This document shows positions 10,123-19,109 of a stretch of DNA of 64,000 bases, piece after piece; the stretch's first letter is position 1, and the number at the start of each line of letters is the position of its first letter. The position numbers and the translations under genes were made by a program. Below the pieces are notes generated by a model, which saw only the letters and a program-made list of their open reading frames with translations, was not told the origin of the DNA and ran no database searches. Origin of the DNA: Nitrosospira sp. Nsp2 (GTDB lineage Bacteria; Pseudomonadota; Gammaproteobacteria; Burkholderiales; Nitrosomonadaceae); assembly GCF_003050965.1 (NCBI RefSeq), contig NZ_QAOU01000004.1, forward strand, positions 1 through 64,000. The letters run 5' to 3'.

Positions 10123-10230
10123 ATGTCGAACGAAGCAGAAAGAAGGCGCAGAGCGATCAAAACCGCCCTCTTTCTGTTCGCCATAGTGACGGCGATATTT
10201 GTGGGTGTTCTCTTCAAGAACTGGAAATGA
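10123..10230 (+). CDS. Cytochrome oxidase small assembly protein
   Basis: This 35-residue protein (MSNEAERRRRAIKTALFLFA, then one membrane helix ending in LFKNWK) fits the small assembly protein often found between coxA and cox11 in Betaproteobacteria. It has a basic N-terminal tail and a single transmembrane segment. It starts 12 bases after coxA, with AGGG upstream, and its stop overlaps the cox11 start in an ATGA. Position and composition carry the call; the exact biochemical role is not known to me. Confidence 0.85.
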   Translation: MSNEAERRRRAIKTALFLFAIVTAIFVGVLFKNWK

Positions 10231-10766
10231 ACACGATTCACGCCAACTCGGTAATACTAAAGAAGCTATTGATTTTTACCTTAGTAATGTTTGGCTTTGG
10301 TTTCGCGTTGGTGCCGTTTTATGAAAAGATCTGTGAAGTCACGGGTATCAATAATTTATTGCAGGCAGATACGATAGCGGAAGAAGTCAAGGTTGATACC
10401 GCCCGCTGGGTGACGGTGGACCTGGACGCAAATATCCGCGGATTACCTTGGGAATTCAAGCCGCTACAACGCAACATACGCGTGCACCCAGGCCAATTGG
10501 TTGAGGTTATGTACGAGGTAAAGAATAACTCGGACCGCGAGATCAACGGTCAGGCGATACCGAGCTACAGTCCGCAATTGCTTGCCAAGCATTTGAAAAA
10601 GCTGGAGTGCTTTTGTTTCAGCAAACAGGTGTTAAAGCCAAATGAGACCAGGCAGATGCCGGTTCAATTCATGATTGAATCGACCCTGCCCGCCGATTTC
10701 AACACGGTGACCATTTCGTACACGTTTTTTGAACTTGGGAGTGATCGAGCCGCAAGTGATGGGTAG
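10227..10766 (+). CDS. ctaG: Cytochrome c oxidase assembly protein Cox11/CtaG
   Basis: Cox11 inserts copper into the CuB site of subunit I. The 179-residue product has one N-terminal membrane anchor (about residues 12-32) and a periplasmic immunoglobulin-like domain. The copper-binding motif is ECFCFSKQ near residue 131, followed by the family block LKPNETRQMPVQFMI. The sequence LVPFYEKICEVTGINN after the anchor is also characteristic. The start overlaps the preceding small gene by 4 bases. Confidence 0.96.
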   Translation: MNTIHANSVILKKLLIFTLVMFGFGFALVPFYEKICEVTGINNLLQADTIAEEVKVDTARWVTVDLDANIRGLPWEFKPLQRNIRVHPGQLVEVMYEVKNNSDREINGQAIPSYSPQLLAKHLKKLECFCFSKQVLKPNETRQMPVQFMIESTLPADFNTVTISYTFFELGSDRAASDG

Positions 10767-10781
10767 CCGAGCAAGTCAACG

Positions 10782-10991
10782 TTGAGAGACGACGAGGAAA
10801 AACCGTCCAAAGCAACATTTTTTCAAGCGATGAAGGCTGTTTCGTGGGCTTTTTTTGGAGTTCGGAAACAGAGCGATCACGACCACGATGCAGCGACGCT
10901 GACAATGGGACAGGTCATCATCGCCGGAATTATCGGTGCGGCCCTGTTTGTTCTCGCTGTGTTTTTGCTCGTTAAGTTTGTAACAAGTTAA
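10782..10991 (+). CDS. DUF2970 family small membrane protein
   Basis: The 69-residue product has the DUF2970 pattern: a short basic N-terminus, FFQAMKAVSWAFFGVRKQS, a His/Asp-rich link (DHDHDAAT) and one C-terminal membrane helix. In Betaproteobacteria this family sits between cox11 and coxC, as here; its function is not established. The start is a TTG with no good ribosome site, 15 bases after cox11; a shorter version from an ATG at about 10830 is possible. Confidence 0.8.
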   Translation: MRDDEEKPSKATFFQAMKAVSWAFFGVRKQSDHDHDAATLTMGQVIIAGIIGAALFVLAVFLLVKFVTS

Positions 10992-11023
10992 AGATTAATT
11001 AAATCATACGCAGGAGAAATAGC

Positions 11024-11875
11024 ATGAGCCAAGAAGGGGGTCACTATTATGTTCCAGCGCCGTCGGGCTGGCCTATCACAGGGTCGATTGCGCTGTTGTT
11101 TATGGGTTTCGGTGCCGCATTTTCGGTCAACAAACTACCGTTGGGATATGGATTGCTGGCAATGGGATTCGCCATACTCATCTACATGATGTTCGGCTGG
11201 TTTGGCGTTGTAGCTCGCGAAAGTGAGGGAGGGGTGTATAACCAGCAGGTGGACAAGTCTTTCCGCTGGGGGATGAGTTGGTTCATCTTTTCCGAGGTCA
11301 TGTTCTTTGCCGCCTTCTTCGGCGCCCTGTTTTACATGCGCATCTTTTCGATTCCCTGGTTATCCGATCTGGAGCATAAAATTCTCTGGCCGGACTTCAC
11401 TGGCGATTGGCCCACGGCCGGTCCGGGCATCAGCGAGAAGTTCATGCCGATGGGCCCATGGGGACTTCCGGCAATCAATACCCTGATACTGCTGACATCT
11501 GGCGTAACCGTGACGTGGGCGCACTGGGCATTGAAGCTGAACAAGCGCGGGCAACTCAAGCTGGGGCTGTTTCTCACTTTCGCGTTGGGTTTTCTGTTCG
11601 TCGGTCTGCAGGCATACGAATACGGTCATGCATATTCAGATCTCAACCTCAAGCTGACTACCGGAGCGTATGGCGCGTCGTTTTATATGTTGACGGGCTT
11701 TCACGGCTTCCATGTGACGCTGGGCTCCATTATGCTGCTGGTCATCTGGTGTCGGGTAATGGCGGGTCACTTTACCCCAGAGAACCACTTTGGTTTCGAG
11801 GGCGTCGCATGGTATTGGCACTTCGTTGATGTGGTCTGGCTGGGACTGTTTATTTTTGTGTACTGGCTCATATAG
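11024..11875 (+). CDS. coxC: Cytochrome c oxidase subunit III
   Basis: Subunit III stabilises the catalytic core and proton uptake. The 283 residues form seven membrane helices with the family's conserved parts: HYYVPAPSGWPITGS, FRWGMSWFIFSEVMFFAAFFGA, LLTSGVTVTWAHWALK, TGFHGFHVTLGS and WYWHFVDVVWLGLFIFVYW. CAGGAGAAATAGC precedes the ATG. It ends the structural gene block; the next gene on this strand (surf1) lies 270 bases on, past a small gene on the other strand. Confidence 0.97.
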   Translation: MSQEGGHYYVPAPSGWPITGSIALLFMGFGAAFSVNKLPLGYGLLAMGFAILIYMMFGWFGVVARESEGGVYNQQVDKSFRWGMSWFIFSEVMFFAAFFGALFYMRIFSIPWLSDLEHKILWPDFTGDWPTAGPGISEKFMPMGPWGLPAINTLILLTSGVTVTWAHWALKLNKRGQLKLGLFLTFALGFLFVGLQAYEYGHAYSDLNLKLTTGAYGASFYMLTGFHGFHVTLGSIMLLVIWCRVMAGHFTPENHFGFEGVAWYWHFVDVVWLGLFIFVYWLI

Positions 11876-11896
11876 AAATTCAAGCCGCCACCCCTG

Positions 11897-12085
11897 CTAA
11901 AGCGTTATGAAACCCATATAGGTTCCCAGCATTAGCAGGGTAAACAGAAGAAGCGACAGGCTGATGCGAAGGGTGAGGGACTTTACGGCGCGGGTACCAT
12001 GCCCCTTATCCTTTACCATGTAGTACAAGGCCGACGCCAAGCTGCCGAGTATGAGGAATAGAAACAGTACGGCTGCGATTTTCAC
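11897..12085 (-). CDS. Twin-transmembrane protein, DUF2909 family
   Basis: This 62-residue protein consists of two membrane helices joined by a charged loop (YYMVKDKGHGTRAVKSLTLRIS), the signature of the DUF2909 twin-transmembrane family. That family is regularly encoded on the opposite strand between coxC and surf1 in Betaproteobacteria, exactly as here. Its job is unknown; a role in oxidase biogenesis is suggested only by its place. Confidence 0.8.
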   Translation of the reverse strand: MKIAAVLFLFLILGSLASALYYMVKDKGHGTRAVKSLTLRISLSLLLFTLLMLGTYMGFITL

Positions 12086-12147
12086 GATATATTCCTGTAA
12101 TTATCGGGGTCTGGAATTAAGTTTAGCCGAGTTCTGCATACTATCCA

Positions 12148-12861
12148 ATGACTATTTCAGGCTGGCGGTTCAAGCCGCGATTATGGTCAACAGTGGTCGC
12201 GGCGGTTGTCATCACGATCATGGTGCAACTCGGCAACTGGCAACTTTCGCGCGCCCAGGAAAAGGACTCCAGACAGGAACGACTGGATCATCTTTCGCGG
12301 GAGCCCGCGGTTGCCCTCCCTTCCGCGGAGGTGAAACTTGAGGATTTTCAATATCGTCAAGTGGAGGCGCGCGGGGAGTATGTGTCGGGGCATACCATTT
12401 ATCTTGATAACAAGATTTATAAGGGTGTGGCTGGTTACCAAATCGTCACCCCGCTGAGAATAGGCACAAGCTCCATGCATGTCCTGGTTAATCGAGGCTG
12501 GGCGCCTGCAGATCGAGATCGAAGCAAATTGCCCGAGGTACGTACGCCCCCCGGACCGGTGATTGTCTCGGGTATTGCAACAACGGCAATGCAGAAAACG
12601 CTCGAATTGTCTCAGGACATGGTATCCGGAAGGGTCTGGGAAAATCTTGATCTCAATCGATATCGGGGTGCGACTGGGCTGGCCCTGCAGCCTGTAATGA
12701 TCCTGCAAAAGGACGACGTGCAGGACGGTCTGGTTCGGCAGTGGCCGCGTCCGGATTCAGGCTCCGCCAAAAATCTTGGATACGCGGTTCAGTGGTTTGC
12801 GATGGCTTTAGGCGTATTGATAATTTATCTGGTGTTAAGTGGCAAACGAGAGCGGTCTTAA
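12148..12861 (+). CDS. SURF1-family cytochrome oxidase biogenesis protein
   Basis: SURF1 helps deliver haem a to subunit I. The 237-residue protein has the family layout: an N-terminal membrane helix (about 10-30) ending in QLGNWQLSRAQEK, a periplasmic domain with GEYVSGHTIYLDNKIYKGVAGYQIVTPL and VNRGWAPADRDRSKLP, and a second helix at the C-terminus (YAVQWFAMALGVLIIYLVL). The final 23 bases overlap the next gene, so the two are coupled. Confidence 0.93.
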   Translation: MTISGWRFKPRLWSTVVAAVVITIMVQLGNWQLSRAQEKDSRQERLDHLSREPAVALPSAEVKLEDFQYRQVEARGEYVSGHTIYLDNKIYKGVAGYQIVTPLRIGTSSMHVLVNRGWAPADRDRSKLPEVRTPPGPVIVSGIATTAMQKTLELSQDMVSGRVWENLDLNRYRGATGLALQPVMILQKDDVQDGLVRQWPRPDSGSAKNLGYAVQWFAMALGVLIIYLVLSGKRERS

Positions 12862-13447
12862 AAAAAATAGACGCACACTGATTTTACTGTTCGTCCTGTT
12901 GTGCGCGCCAATTATCGCCTCCTATACGCTTTATTTTCTTGGTGTTCGGCCGGGTGATACTGTTAACTATGGAGAGCTGCTTGAGGTCAAGCCGTTGGCG
13001 GGTTCAGCTCTGAATCAGGCTGATCAAACTATTTTTCGCATCCGCCAGCTTCGCGGAAAGTGGGTGATGGTGATGGTGGATTCCGGGAAATGCGATGACC
13101 AGTGTCAGAAAAAGTTGTATTACATGCGTCAGGTGCGCTTAACACAACACAAGGAAAAAGATCGATTGGAAAGGTTATGGCTGATCGATGACGGGGAAGC
13201 TCCGGCGCCGGAACTTGTGAAGGAGTTCGATGGAATGGTGCTGATCAATGCGAAAGGCAGCGATCTGCTCCCGGAAATTCCGGCCGTCGGTTCCCAGCAC
13301 GATCATATTTACCTCGTCGATCCAATCGGAAATCTTATGATGCGTTTTCCAAAAAACCCCGATCCCGCTCAGATGGCGAAAGATATCAAGCGCTTGTTGA
13401 AAGTTTCTCAACTCGAGCATGCCATGGGGACCGATCAAAAACACTAG
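12839..13447 (+). CDS. Membrane-anchored thioredoxin-like protein with CX3C, SCO-related
   Basis: The 202-residue product has a basic N-terminus, one membrane helix (about 13-33) and a periplasmic thioredoxin-like domain. KWVMVMVDSGKCDDQC (Cys85 and Cys89) has the same CX3C spacing as the copper site of SCO proteins, and DHIYLVDPIGNLMMRFP resembles their late region, though the conserved SCO histidine is not obvious. In other Betaproteobacteria this gene lies between surf1 and cox15. The start is a GTG inside surf1. A role in copper or haem handling for the oxidase is inferred from position. Confidence 0.8.
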   Translation: MANESGLKKNRRTLILLFVLLCAPIIASYTLYFLGVRPGDTVNYGELLEVKPLAGSALNQADQTIFRIRQLRGKWVMVMVDSGKCDDQCQKKLYYMRQVRLTQHKEKDRLERLWLIDDGEAPAPELVKEFDGMVLINAKGSDLLPEIPAVGSQHDHIYLVDPIGNLMMRFPKNPDPAQMAKDIKRLLKVSQLEHAMGTDQKH

Positions 13448-13575
13448 GCCCGCTGAAATGAGCGCATTGCCTAACGAATTGGGGATTAACGCAATAATTC
13501 GAGTTTCAGTTTTCGACCGCAGCCTAAAAACGGGTTAAACACAGGTGTAGGCCTGTATTGAATTAGGAGAAGGTT

Positions 13576-14472
13576 ATGGCTACTACTAGTATCGCCTGGC
13601 AACAAACCGCCTCGCGTGTGCAGCAGTTTTACCGCTTGACCAAGCCCAGGGTTGTTTCCCTTATCGTGTTCACCGCGTTTATCGGAATGTTTCTTTCCGT
13701 GCCGGGTGCTGTACCGCTTAACGCGCTGATATTCGGAACAATTGGAATCGCCCTGGTAGCAGGCGCGGCGGCAGCCGTAAATTGTCTGGTGGAGCAGAAG
13801 ATTGATGCCGTCATGGCGCGCACGCGTGGCAGGCCGCTGCCGCGCGGGCAGGTAACCTCCCCCGAGACGCTTTTTTTTCTGGCACTGATCGGTGGAAGCG
13901 GGCTGCTGATGCTTCATCAGTTGGTGAACCCGTTAACAATGTGGCTTACGCTCGGTACTTTTGTCGGTTATGCGATTATATATACCGTAATACTTAAGCC
14001 GATGACCCCACAAAACATCGTTATTGGCGGCGCTTCTGGCGCTATGCCGCCTGTTTTGGGATGGGCTGCGGTAACGGGAGAAGTAACCGCCGACGCGTTG
14101 CTTTTGTTTCTCATCATTTTTGCATGGACGCCACCTCATTTCTGGGCATTGGCGCTGTACCGCAAGCTTGAATACGCTAAAGTAGGCATGCCGATGCTTC
14201 CGGTTACTCATGGCGAGAAGTATACCCGCTTGCAGGTTCTTCTCTATACCCTGATACTCATTGCCGTAACATTGATGCCCTACGCGACGCAGATGAGCGG
14301 GCTCATCTATCTCGCCGGCGCAGCCGTTCTGGATGGCATATTTCTCTACTACGCTCTGAGAATCTACCTGAATTACAGTGATGAGATCGCTAAAAAAGCA
14401 TTTCGCTATTCCATCGTTTATTTGGCGGCACTGTTTGTGGTACTGCTTGTTGACCACTACGTCCGTTTTTAA
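13576..14472 (+). CDS. ctaB: Protohaem IX farnesyltransferase (haem O synthase)
   Basis: This UbiA-family membrane enzyme attaches a farnesyl group to haem b to make haem O, the precursor of haem A. The 298 residues include [18 protein letters not shown], the first metal-diphosphate site in [21 protein letters not shown], the second in the [18 protein letters not shown] part, and about nine membrane helices. It has AGGAGAAGG upstream. The gene for haem A synthase (cox15/ctaA), usually just upstream in this cluster, is not present in the 130-base gap before it. Confidence 0.96.
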   Translation: MATTSIAWQQTASRVQQFYRLTKPRVVSLIVFTAFIGMFLSVPGAVPLNALIFGTIGIALVAGAAAAVNCLVEQKIDAVMARTRGRPLPRGQVTSPETLFFLALIGGSGLLMLHQLVNPLTMWLTLGTFVGYAIIYTVILKPMTPQNIVIGGASGAMPPVLGWAAVTGEVTADALLLFLIIFAWTPPHFWALALYRKLEYAKVGMPMLPVTHGEKYTRLQVLLYTLILIAVTLMPYATQMSGLIYLAGAAVLDGIFLYYALRIYLNYSDEIAKKAFRYSIVYLAALFVVLLVDHYVRF

Positions 14473-14483
14473 CTCGTGGCGCT

Positions 14484-15095
14484 ATGGCGCTTCGTAGAGT
14501 CCACAGCGCGGCGGCCAGAGCCGCCGCGCTTGTTCTGCTGGGTTGCCTGTTAGCAGCATGTAACAATACTGCCAAACCAGTTTTTCTTTCAACGGATATC
14601 ACCGGCGCCAACTTCGGTGCTGATTTCAAGCTCGCCGACCATTCGGGCGCCATTCGAACGCTAGCGGATTTCAAGGGTAAGGTGGTCGTAATATTTTTTG
14701 GCTACACTAATTGCCCCGACGCGTGCCCAACGACAATGGCGAATATCGCTGCGGCCATGCGCAGACTCGGTGATGATGCCAAGCGGGTCCAGGTGCTATT
14801 TGTTACCATAGATCCTGAACACGACACCCCAGAACTCCTCAAGCAGTACGTCTCGAGTTTTGATCCCACGTTCCTCGGCCTATCGGGCGACATCGAAACT
14901 ACAAAGAAAACCGCCGGCGAATTCAAAACGTTTTATCAGAAGCAAATGGCCGCAATGCCACAGCATCCCAGCGTCGACCATTCAACCGGCACATATATTT
15001 ACGATCCCAACGGACGCCTGCGGCTCTATGTAACGAACGAAAAAAGCGCCGAAGTTTTCGCTCATGACCTCGCGGAGCTATTACGGTCTGGCTAA
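14484..15095 (+). CDS. SCO1/SenC-type copper chaperone, lipoprotein
   Basis: SCO proteins load copper into the CuA centre. The 203-residue precursor has a lipoprotein signal (LLAAC, lipidated Cys26), a thioredoxin-like fold with the copper ligands in TNCPDACPT (Cys77 and Cys81), and the third ligand in DHSTGTYIYDP (about His168). It follows ctaB by 11 bases and ends the oxidase cluster. The family assignment is firm; some relatives act in redox defence instead of copper delivery. Confidence 0.94.
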   Translation: MALRRVHSAAARAAALVLLGCLLAACNNTAKPVFLSTDITGANFGADFKLADHSGAIRTLADFKGKVVVIFFGYTNCPDACPTTMANIAAAMRRLGDDAKRVQVLFVTIDPEHDTPELLKQYVSSFDPTFLGLSGDIETTKKTAGEFKTFYQKQMAAMPQHPSVDHSTGTYIYDPNGRLRLYVTNEKSAEVFAHDLAELLRSG

Positions 15096-15112
15096 GACCT
15101 GCCCCCCTCCAC

Positions 15113-16480
15113 CTAAGGAAACAGTTTCCCTGGATTGAGGATGTTATTGGGATCAAACACTTTCTTGATTCCCTTCATAATCGCTAATGTTGGCGGATCG
15201 ATTTCCTTTTCGATGTACGCCCGTTTTTCGCTCCCCACGCCATGTTCTCCTGACAAGGTGCCGTTAAGGCGGATTACAAGATCAAATATCTCATTCAAGC
15301 ACCGATCCGCCCGCGCCAATTCATCGGGAGACTCCGGGTTCACGAGAAGATTGACGTGAATATTGCCGTTGCCGGCATGACCAAAGTTAACATTCGCAAC
15401 GCTGTACTTGGAACTTAGCTGTTCCAATCCATCGAGAAAAACGGGTAATGCGGAAACCGGAACCACCACGTCCTCATTGATTTTTTTTGGCGCAATATCG
15501 CGCAACAGTGGGGACAATGCCTTGCGCGCAGCCCACAGTGAAGCCGCGTCCTGGACCTCTTCGCCTTGAATCAACCCCTTATCACGACAGGCTTGCAGAA
15601 CCGCAGTGCGGGATTCAGCAATGGATTGCTCCGACCCGTCGACTTCGATCATGAGCATTGCAGCAGCCGCGGCTGGCACCATATCCGGAAAGTGGCTGCG
15701 TATTAGCTGGAGTGATCCCGCATCTAGAAATTCAAGCGCGCTAGGCGTTTGGGGGAGTGCCATCACGCGGACGATCGCCGCGGCACAGCTCGATAGATCC
15801 GCAAAAAATGCCGTCACGCCGGCCCGCGCCTGAGGGAGGGGCGTCAGCTTGAGCGTCGCCTCGGTGATGACCGCCAAGGTCCCTTCAGACCCTATCAGCA
15901 GTCGCGTAAGGTCGTAACCCACCACACCTTTGGTCGTATAGCAACCTGTTCTGATCCTCTCCCCACCGCCTGTTACGCCCCTAAGTCCCAGCACATGATC
16001 CCTCGTCGTGCCATATTTCACGGCGTGAGGCCCGCCTGCAGAGGTGGCGAGGTTACCCCCTATACTTGAGTAGGCCGCGCTCGATGGATCCGGAGGCCAA
16101 AAAAAACCATAAGGCCGTGCCGCCTCCTGTATAGAATCGTTCAGGACGCCCGGTTCCGCCACAATTACGCGATTGGCTGGATCGACCGCGATGATCCGCA
16201 ACATGCGTTCGAGGGACAAAGCAATCCCCCCTCGCTCGGGCAGGCTGCCCCCCGCCGTGCCTGTTCCCCGTCCACGGGGGGTGACCGGAACCTTATACTG
16301 ATTGCAAAGCGACAAAACCGCCTGTACCTCCAAGTGAGTGACCGGAAATACAACCGAATCGGGAGGAAAAAACTTGCGGCTGTTGTCATACGCGTAGGCA
16401 AAACAGTCGACCGGGTCGGTAAATACCCGGTCGGTCGGGATCAAGCTGCGTAGCCGCGCGACAAAATCAGGCGAGAGCAT
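15113..16480 (-). CDS. FAD-linked oxidase, GlcD / D-lactate dehydrogenase family
   Basis: The 455-residue flavoprotein has the PCMH-type FAD domain (PRGRGTGTAGGSLPERGGIAL and SSIGGNLATSAGGPHAVKYGTTRDHVLGL) and the C-terminal cap with NVNFGHAGNGNIHVNLLV and SGEHGVGSEKR, the substrate-site histidines of glycolate/D-lactate dehydrogenases. It oxidises an alpha-hydroxy acid and passes electrons to the quinone pool or a partner; which acid cannot be told. No GlcE or GlcF partner is nearby. The frame is open to a TTG at 16498, but the ATG at 16480 starts the usual N-terminus MLSPDFVARL. It converges on the SCO gene with 17 bases between stops. Confidence 0.88.
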   Translation of the reverse strand: MLSPDFVARLRSLIPTDRVFTDPVDCFAYAYDNSRKFFPPDSVVFPVTHLEVQAVLSLCNQYKVPVTPRGRGTGTAGGSLPERGGIALSLERMLRIIAVDPANRVIVAEPGVLNDSIQEAARPYGFFWPPDPSSAAYSSIGGNLATSAGGPHAVKYGTTRDHVLGLRGVTGGGERIRTGCYTTKGVVGYDLTRLLIGSEGTLAVITEATLKLTPLPQARAGVTAFFADLSSCAAAIVRVMALPQTPSALEFLDAGSLQLIRSHFPDMVPAAAAAMLMIEVDGSEQSIAESRTAVLQACRDKGLIQGEEVQDAASLWAARKALSPLLRDIAPKKINEDVVVPVSALPVFLDGLEQLSSKYSVANVNFGHAGNGNIHVNLLVNPESPDELARADRCLNEIFDLVIRLNGTLSGEHGVGSEKRAYIEKEIDPPTLAIMKGIKKVFDPNNILNPGKLFP

Positions 16481-16809
16481 GGGGGATCCAAACAACAAGA
16501 GAAAAGGTGTTTGTAACGGCTTTAATGGCCTGAAAGAACGGCGGATGGGCGCTCATTGCCCGTGCATATGAGTTCCTGGAGCAACCGACAAAATCGCGGC
16601 CGCCAACTAAGCGAACCACGCCACGTCTCATCAATTCGCCTTATCGGCATCCACGGGTTCCAAAAGCGTCCCATCAACAGCTACAGCCTCAATCAGCACG
16701 CCGGCTAAGATGAACGGCCGCCCCGAAAACGGCATCTGTCTCAGCAGAGTGTTTGGCTTAACTGACCATCACCGACGATCGCCGAGGGCCGTCAACGAGC
16801 GGTAGTAAA
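16481..16809. other. Intergenic region with no recognised feature
   Basis: About 330 bases between the BON lipoprotein stop and the start of the GlcD-like gene, both on the minus strand. I see no gene, repeat or clear promoter. Confidence 0.5.
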
Positions 16810-17394
16810 TCAATTCATATATTCAAATACTTTCACGACCTTGCGTACCCCGCTGGTGGACCTTGCGATATCCACCGCGCTCCCCGCTTCATCAGCCGTT
16901 ACAATCCCAAGCAGGTAAACCACGCTGTCCTCGGTCACGACTTTCACATGGTTAATCTGGAACCTCCCTCCATCCATGAAACGGCCCTTGACCTTAGACG
17001 TAATCAGCGCATCGTTGCTGCGCGAGGTATAAGAGCTCGCCGGCGCCACCGTAATTTCATTCGTTACGCCACGCACGTGATCCACATCCCGAACCAGTTG
17101 TTCAATCTCTTTTTTTGCACTCTCAGACGGTACCTCGCCCGTCAGAAGTACGTTACGGTTAAAGCTCGTAACATTGACATGTACATTACTTCCCATTTTT
17201 TCGCTAATGCGACGGTCGCTCTTTAACTCAATTCCCTGATCCTCGACGAACATACCGCCAGTACGTCGATCCTGAGATACCGCCACCCCCGTTCCAACAC
17301 CCGCTACCCCGGTTGCGACCAACAGCGCACAGCCGGAAAAAAAAGGCAGCAGCAGCAAGAGTAAAAGCATCGGTTTCCGATATAAATTCCGCAT
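16810..17394 (-). CDS. BON-domain outer-membrane lipoprotein, DolP/YraP-like
   Basis: DolP-type proteins are outer-membrane lipoproteins with two BON domains that help envelope integrity. The 194-residue precursor has a lipoprotein signal ending FFSGC, then two BON repeats: about residues 60-125 (NRNVLLTGEVPSESAKKEIEQL, VRGVTNEI) and 135-190 (FQINHVKVVTEDSVVYLLG, VRKVVKVFEY). The frame runs open to 17529 into yraN, but the ATG at 17394 follows GAGGGG and gives a correct signal peptide. It lies downstream of yraN as in many proteobacteria; diaA, often between them, is absent. Confidence 0.88.
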   Translation of the reverse strand: MRNLYRKPMLLLLLLLPFFSGCALLVATGVAGVGTGVAVSQDRRTGGMFVEDQGIELKSDRRISEKMGSNVHVNVTSFNRNVLLTGEVPSESAKKEIEQLVRDVDHVRGVTNEITVAPASSYTSRSNDALITSKVKGRFMDGGRFQINHVKVVTEDSVVYLLGIVTADEAGSAVDIARSTSGVRKVVKVFEYMN

Positions 17395-17452
17395 TAAACC
17401 CCTCATTTGATGACTCGCACATAAAAACAATGTTTCCCCCCAATACGTTACA

Positions 17453-17800
17453 TTATTCGCCAAATTCGCCAAAAGCGTCCTTGACCCACTCGATTTCCTC
17501 ACCCTCGCGACCGGACAATAACACCGCATCGAACCGGCATACGGGCTCGACCCTCAGCGAGGCAAGATAGTGCCGCGCGGTGCGAACTATTCTTTCTCGC
17601 TTCAACACCGTAATGCTGCTTGCTGCGCCACCAAAAAGTTCGCTTGCGCGCATCCGAACCTCGACGAACACCAGCGCGGACCTGTCGCGCATGATAAGAT
17701 CAATTTCGCCAAAACGGCAGCGGTAGTTTCTTTGAACCAATACAAGACCATGCTGCTTGAGAAACTCCTCGGCACACCGCTCCGCATCGCTACCGGTCAA
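17453..17800 (-). CDS. yraN: YraN family (UPF0102) nuclease-fold protein
   Basis: The 115-residue protein shows the UPF0102 pattern: GSDAERCAEEFLKQHGLVLVQRNYRCRFGEIDLIMRDRSALVFVEVR, a restriction-endonuclease-like fold with the E-x-D...E-V-R active-site arrangement. No definite biochemical role is established. The start is a TTG; AGGAGG lies 9 bases before it. It is divergent from rsmI, the standard arrangement, with the two starts about 120 bases apart. Confidence 0.9.
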   Translation of the reverse strand: MTGSDAERCAEEFLKQHGLVLVQRNYRCRFGEIDLIMRDRSALVFVEVRMRASELFGGAASSITVLKRERIVRTARHYLASLRVEPVCRFDAVLLSGREGEEIEWVKDAFGEFGE

Positions 17801-17918
17801 TCCAGCAAACCTCCTTAGTGCCCGCGCGCAACCTTAAACTGAGAAAACCGGCGCAGAGGAAGGGGCAAAAACGTATTTTACCGCAACCCGGGCCCTAGCC
17901 ATAAGCTGAACCTCAATA

Positions 17919-18779
17919 ATGCATCCAGCTAATACAATTACGCCGGCGACCCTATATATCGTAGCCACGCCGATTGGCAATCTGCGCGATATTACGCTGC
18001 GCGGCCTGGATGTGCTCGCGGCCGTCGACGTGGTTGCCGCCGAGGATACCCGCACTACACGCCACTTCCTGGCACATTTTTCGATCACAAAAAAAATGAT
18101 TGCCGTGCATCAGCACAACGAGATGAAGGCTGCCGAAAGGGTTGTCAATCTACTAGGTACCGGGACGACAGTAGCGTTCGTTACTGACGCGGGCACCCCG
18201 GGAATTTCAGATCCTGGGGCGACGCTCGTAAAGTTCGTGCGGGAGAAAGGATACAACGTAGTGCCCGTCCCAGGCGCCAACGCCGCAATATGTGCGCTAT
18301 CGGCATCCGGCATTCACGCGCCGCGCTTCCTTTTCTATGGCTTCCTGCCCGCTAGTCCCGGACCGAGGCGGAGGGAACTGGAAGAGCTTAAATTATATCC
18401 ACACAGCGTAGTTTTTTACGAAGCGCCCCACAGAATACTTGAGTCCGTCTCTGACCTCGCCGATGTGTTCGGCGCACATCGTCAGCTCGCAATCGGGCGG
18501 GAATTGACGAAATTATTCGAAAGCATTCATACCTGTACTCTCGGCGACGCTGTCGCCTGGCTCCAGGCTGATCCCAACCGTCAGAGAGGCGAGTTCGTTC
18601 TCATTCTTTCCGGAGCCGAGGCTGCTCCATACCGCGGACTGAGTGACCAGACTCTACGCACCTTAAAGCTGTTACTAAAAGATTTACCATTAAAACAGGC
18701 AGTGAAAGTTGCGGCAGAGATCAGCGGGCAGAGCAAAAACAAAATATATTCAGTCGCACTAACCCTGAAGCCCGATTAG
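17919..18779 (+). CDS. rsmI: 16S rRNA (cytidine-1402-2'-O)-methyltransferase
   Basis: RsmI methylates the ribose of C1402 in the decoding centre of 16S rRNA. The 286-residue product has the tetrapyrrole-methylase fold: TLYIVATPIGNLRDITLRGLDVL at the start, the SAM site around VAFVTDAGTPGISDPG, and PRFLFYGFLPASPGPRRREL and FYEAPHRILESVSDL in the middle. The C-terminal HTH-like tail (SGQSKNKIYSVAL) is complete. It is divergent from yraN. Confidence 0.96.
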   Translation: MHPANTITPATLYIVATPIGNLRDITLRGLDVLAAVDVVAAEDTRTTRHFLAHFSITKKMIAVHQHNEMKAAERVVNLLGTGTTVAFVTDAGTPGISDPGATLVKFVREKGYNVVPVPGANAAICALSASGIHAPRFLFYGFLPASPGPRRRELEELKLYPHSVVFYEAPHRILESVSDLADVFGAHRQLAIGRELTKLFESIHTCTLGDAVAWLQADPNRQRGEFVLILSGAEAAPYRGLSDQTLRTLKLLLKDLPLKQAVKVAAEISGQSKNKIYSVALTLKPD

Positions 18780-18917
18780 ATTAAGAGGAATCCAGACAAG
18801 GCGAAAATTCTATAACTACTTTAATTCCTCAGTGCTTTCCACCAATGGAGCGGAGCTAGCCTATGACTGCCATCGTCACTGAGAGAAAAGGGTTAGACGC
18901 ACGAGTCACGGATTCAA

Positions 18918-19109
18918 TCATTGCGGGATGGAAGCAGGTACCCGCCCAGCGCACTGCTTTTCTCCAGCCATAAAACCTTTGCTCCGTAAGCCGACCCGCG
19001 GCTCACCTCCCTCCACCGGCATCCCACCCTCAGGTTCCTTCAGCACTGCAACGATCTGCTCCACAGCAAGCGGTTTTTCTTCATGCAAAACTCCTTTCTT
19101 TAAAGGCAA
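18918..19109 (-). pseudogene. Relic of an IS3-type transposase OrfA
   Basis: The minus-strand frame reads HEEKPLAVEQIVAVLKEPEG followed by GMPVEGGEPRVGLRSKGF. This resembles the start of IS3-family OrfA proteins, which typically read FTEEQIVAVLKEAEAGMPV and then a helix-turn-helix. The match fades after about 35 residues, no OrfB is present and I find no terminal repeats, so this is a decayed remnant if the reading is right. The flanking DNA (18780-18917 and 19110-19447) holds no other gene I can support. Confidence 0.45.

Noticed and set aside
13933-14457. 174-codon minus-strand frame opposite ctaB
   Set aside because: Antisense to a clearly conserved haem O synthase; composition follows the plus-strand codons.
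17395-17529. N-terminal extension of the BON lipoprotein into yraN
   Set aside because: The ATG at 17394 has GAGGGG upstream and starts a proper lipoprotein signal.
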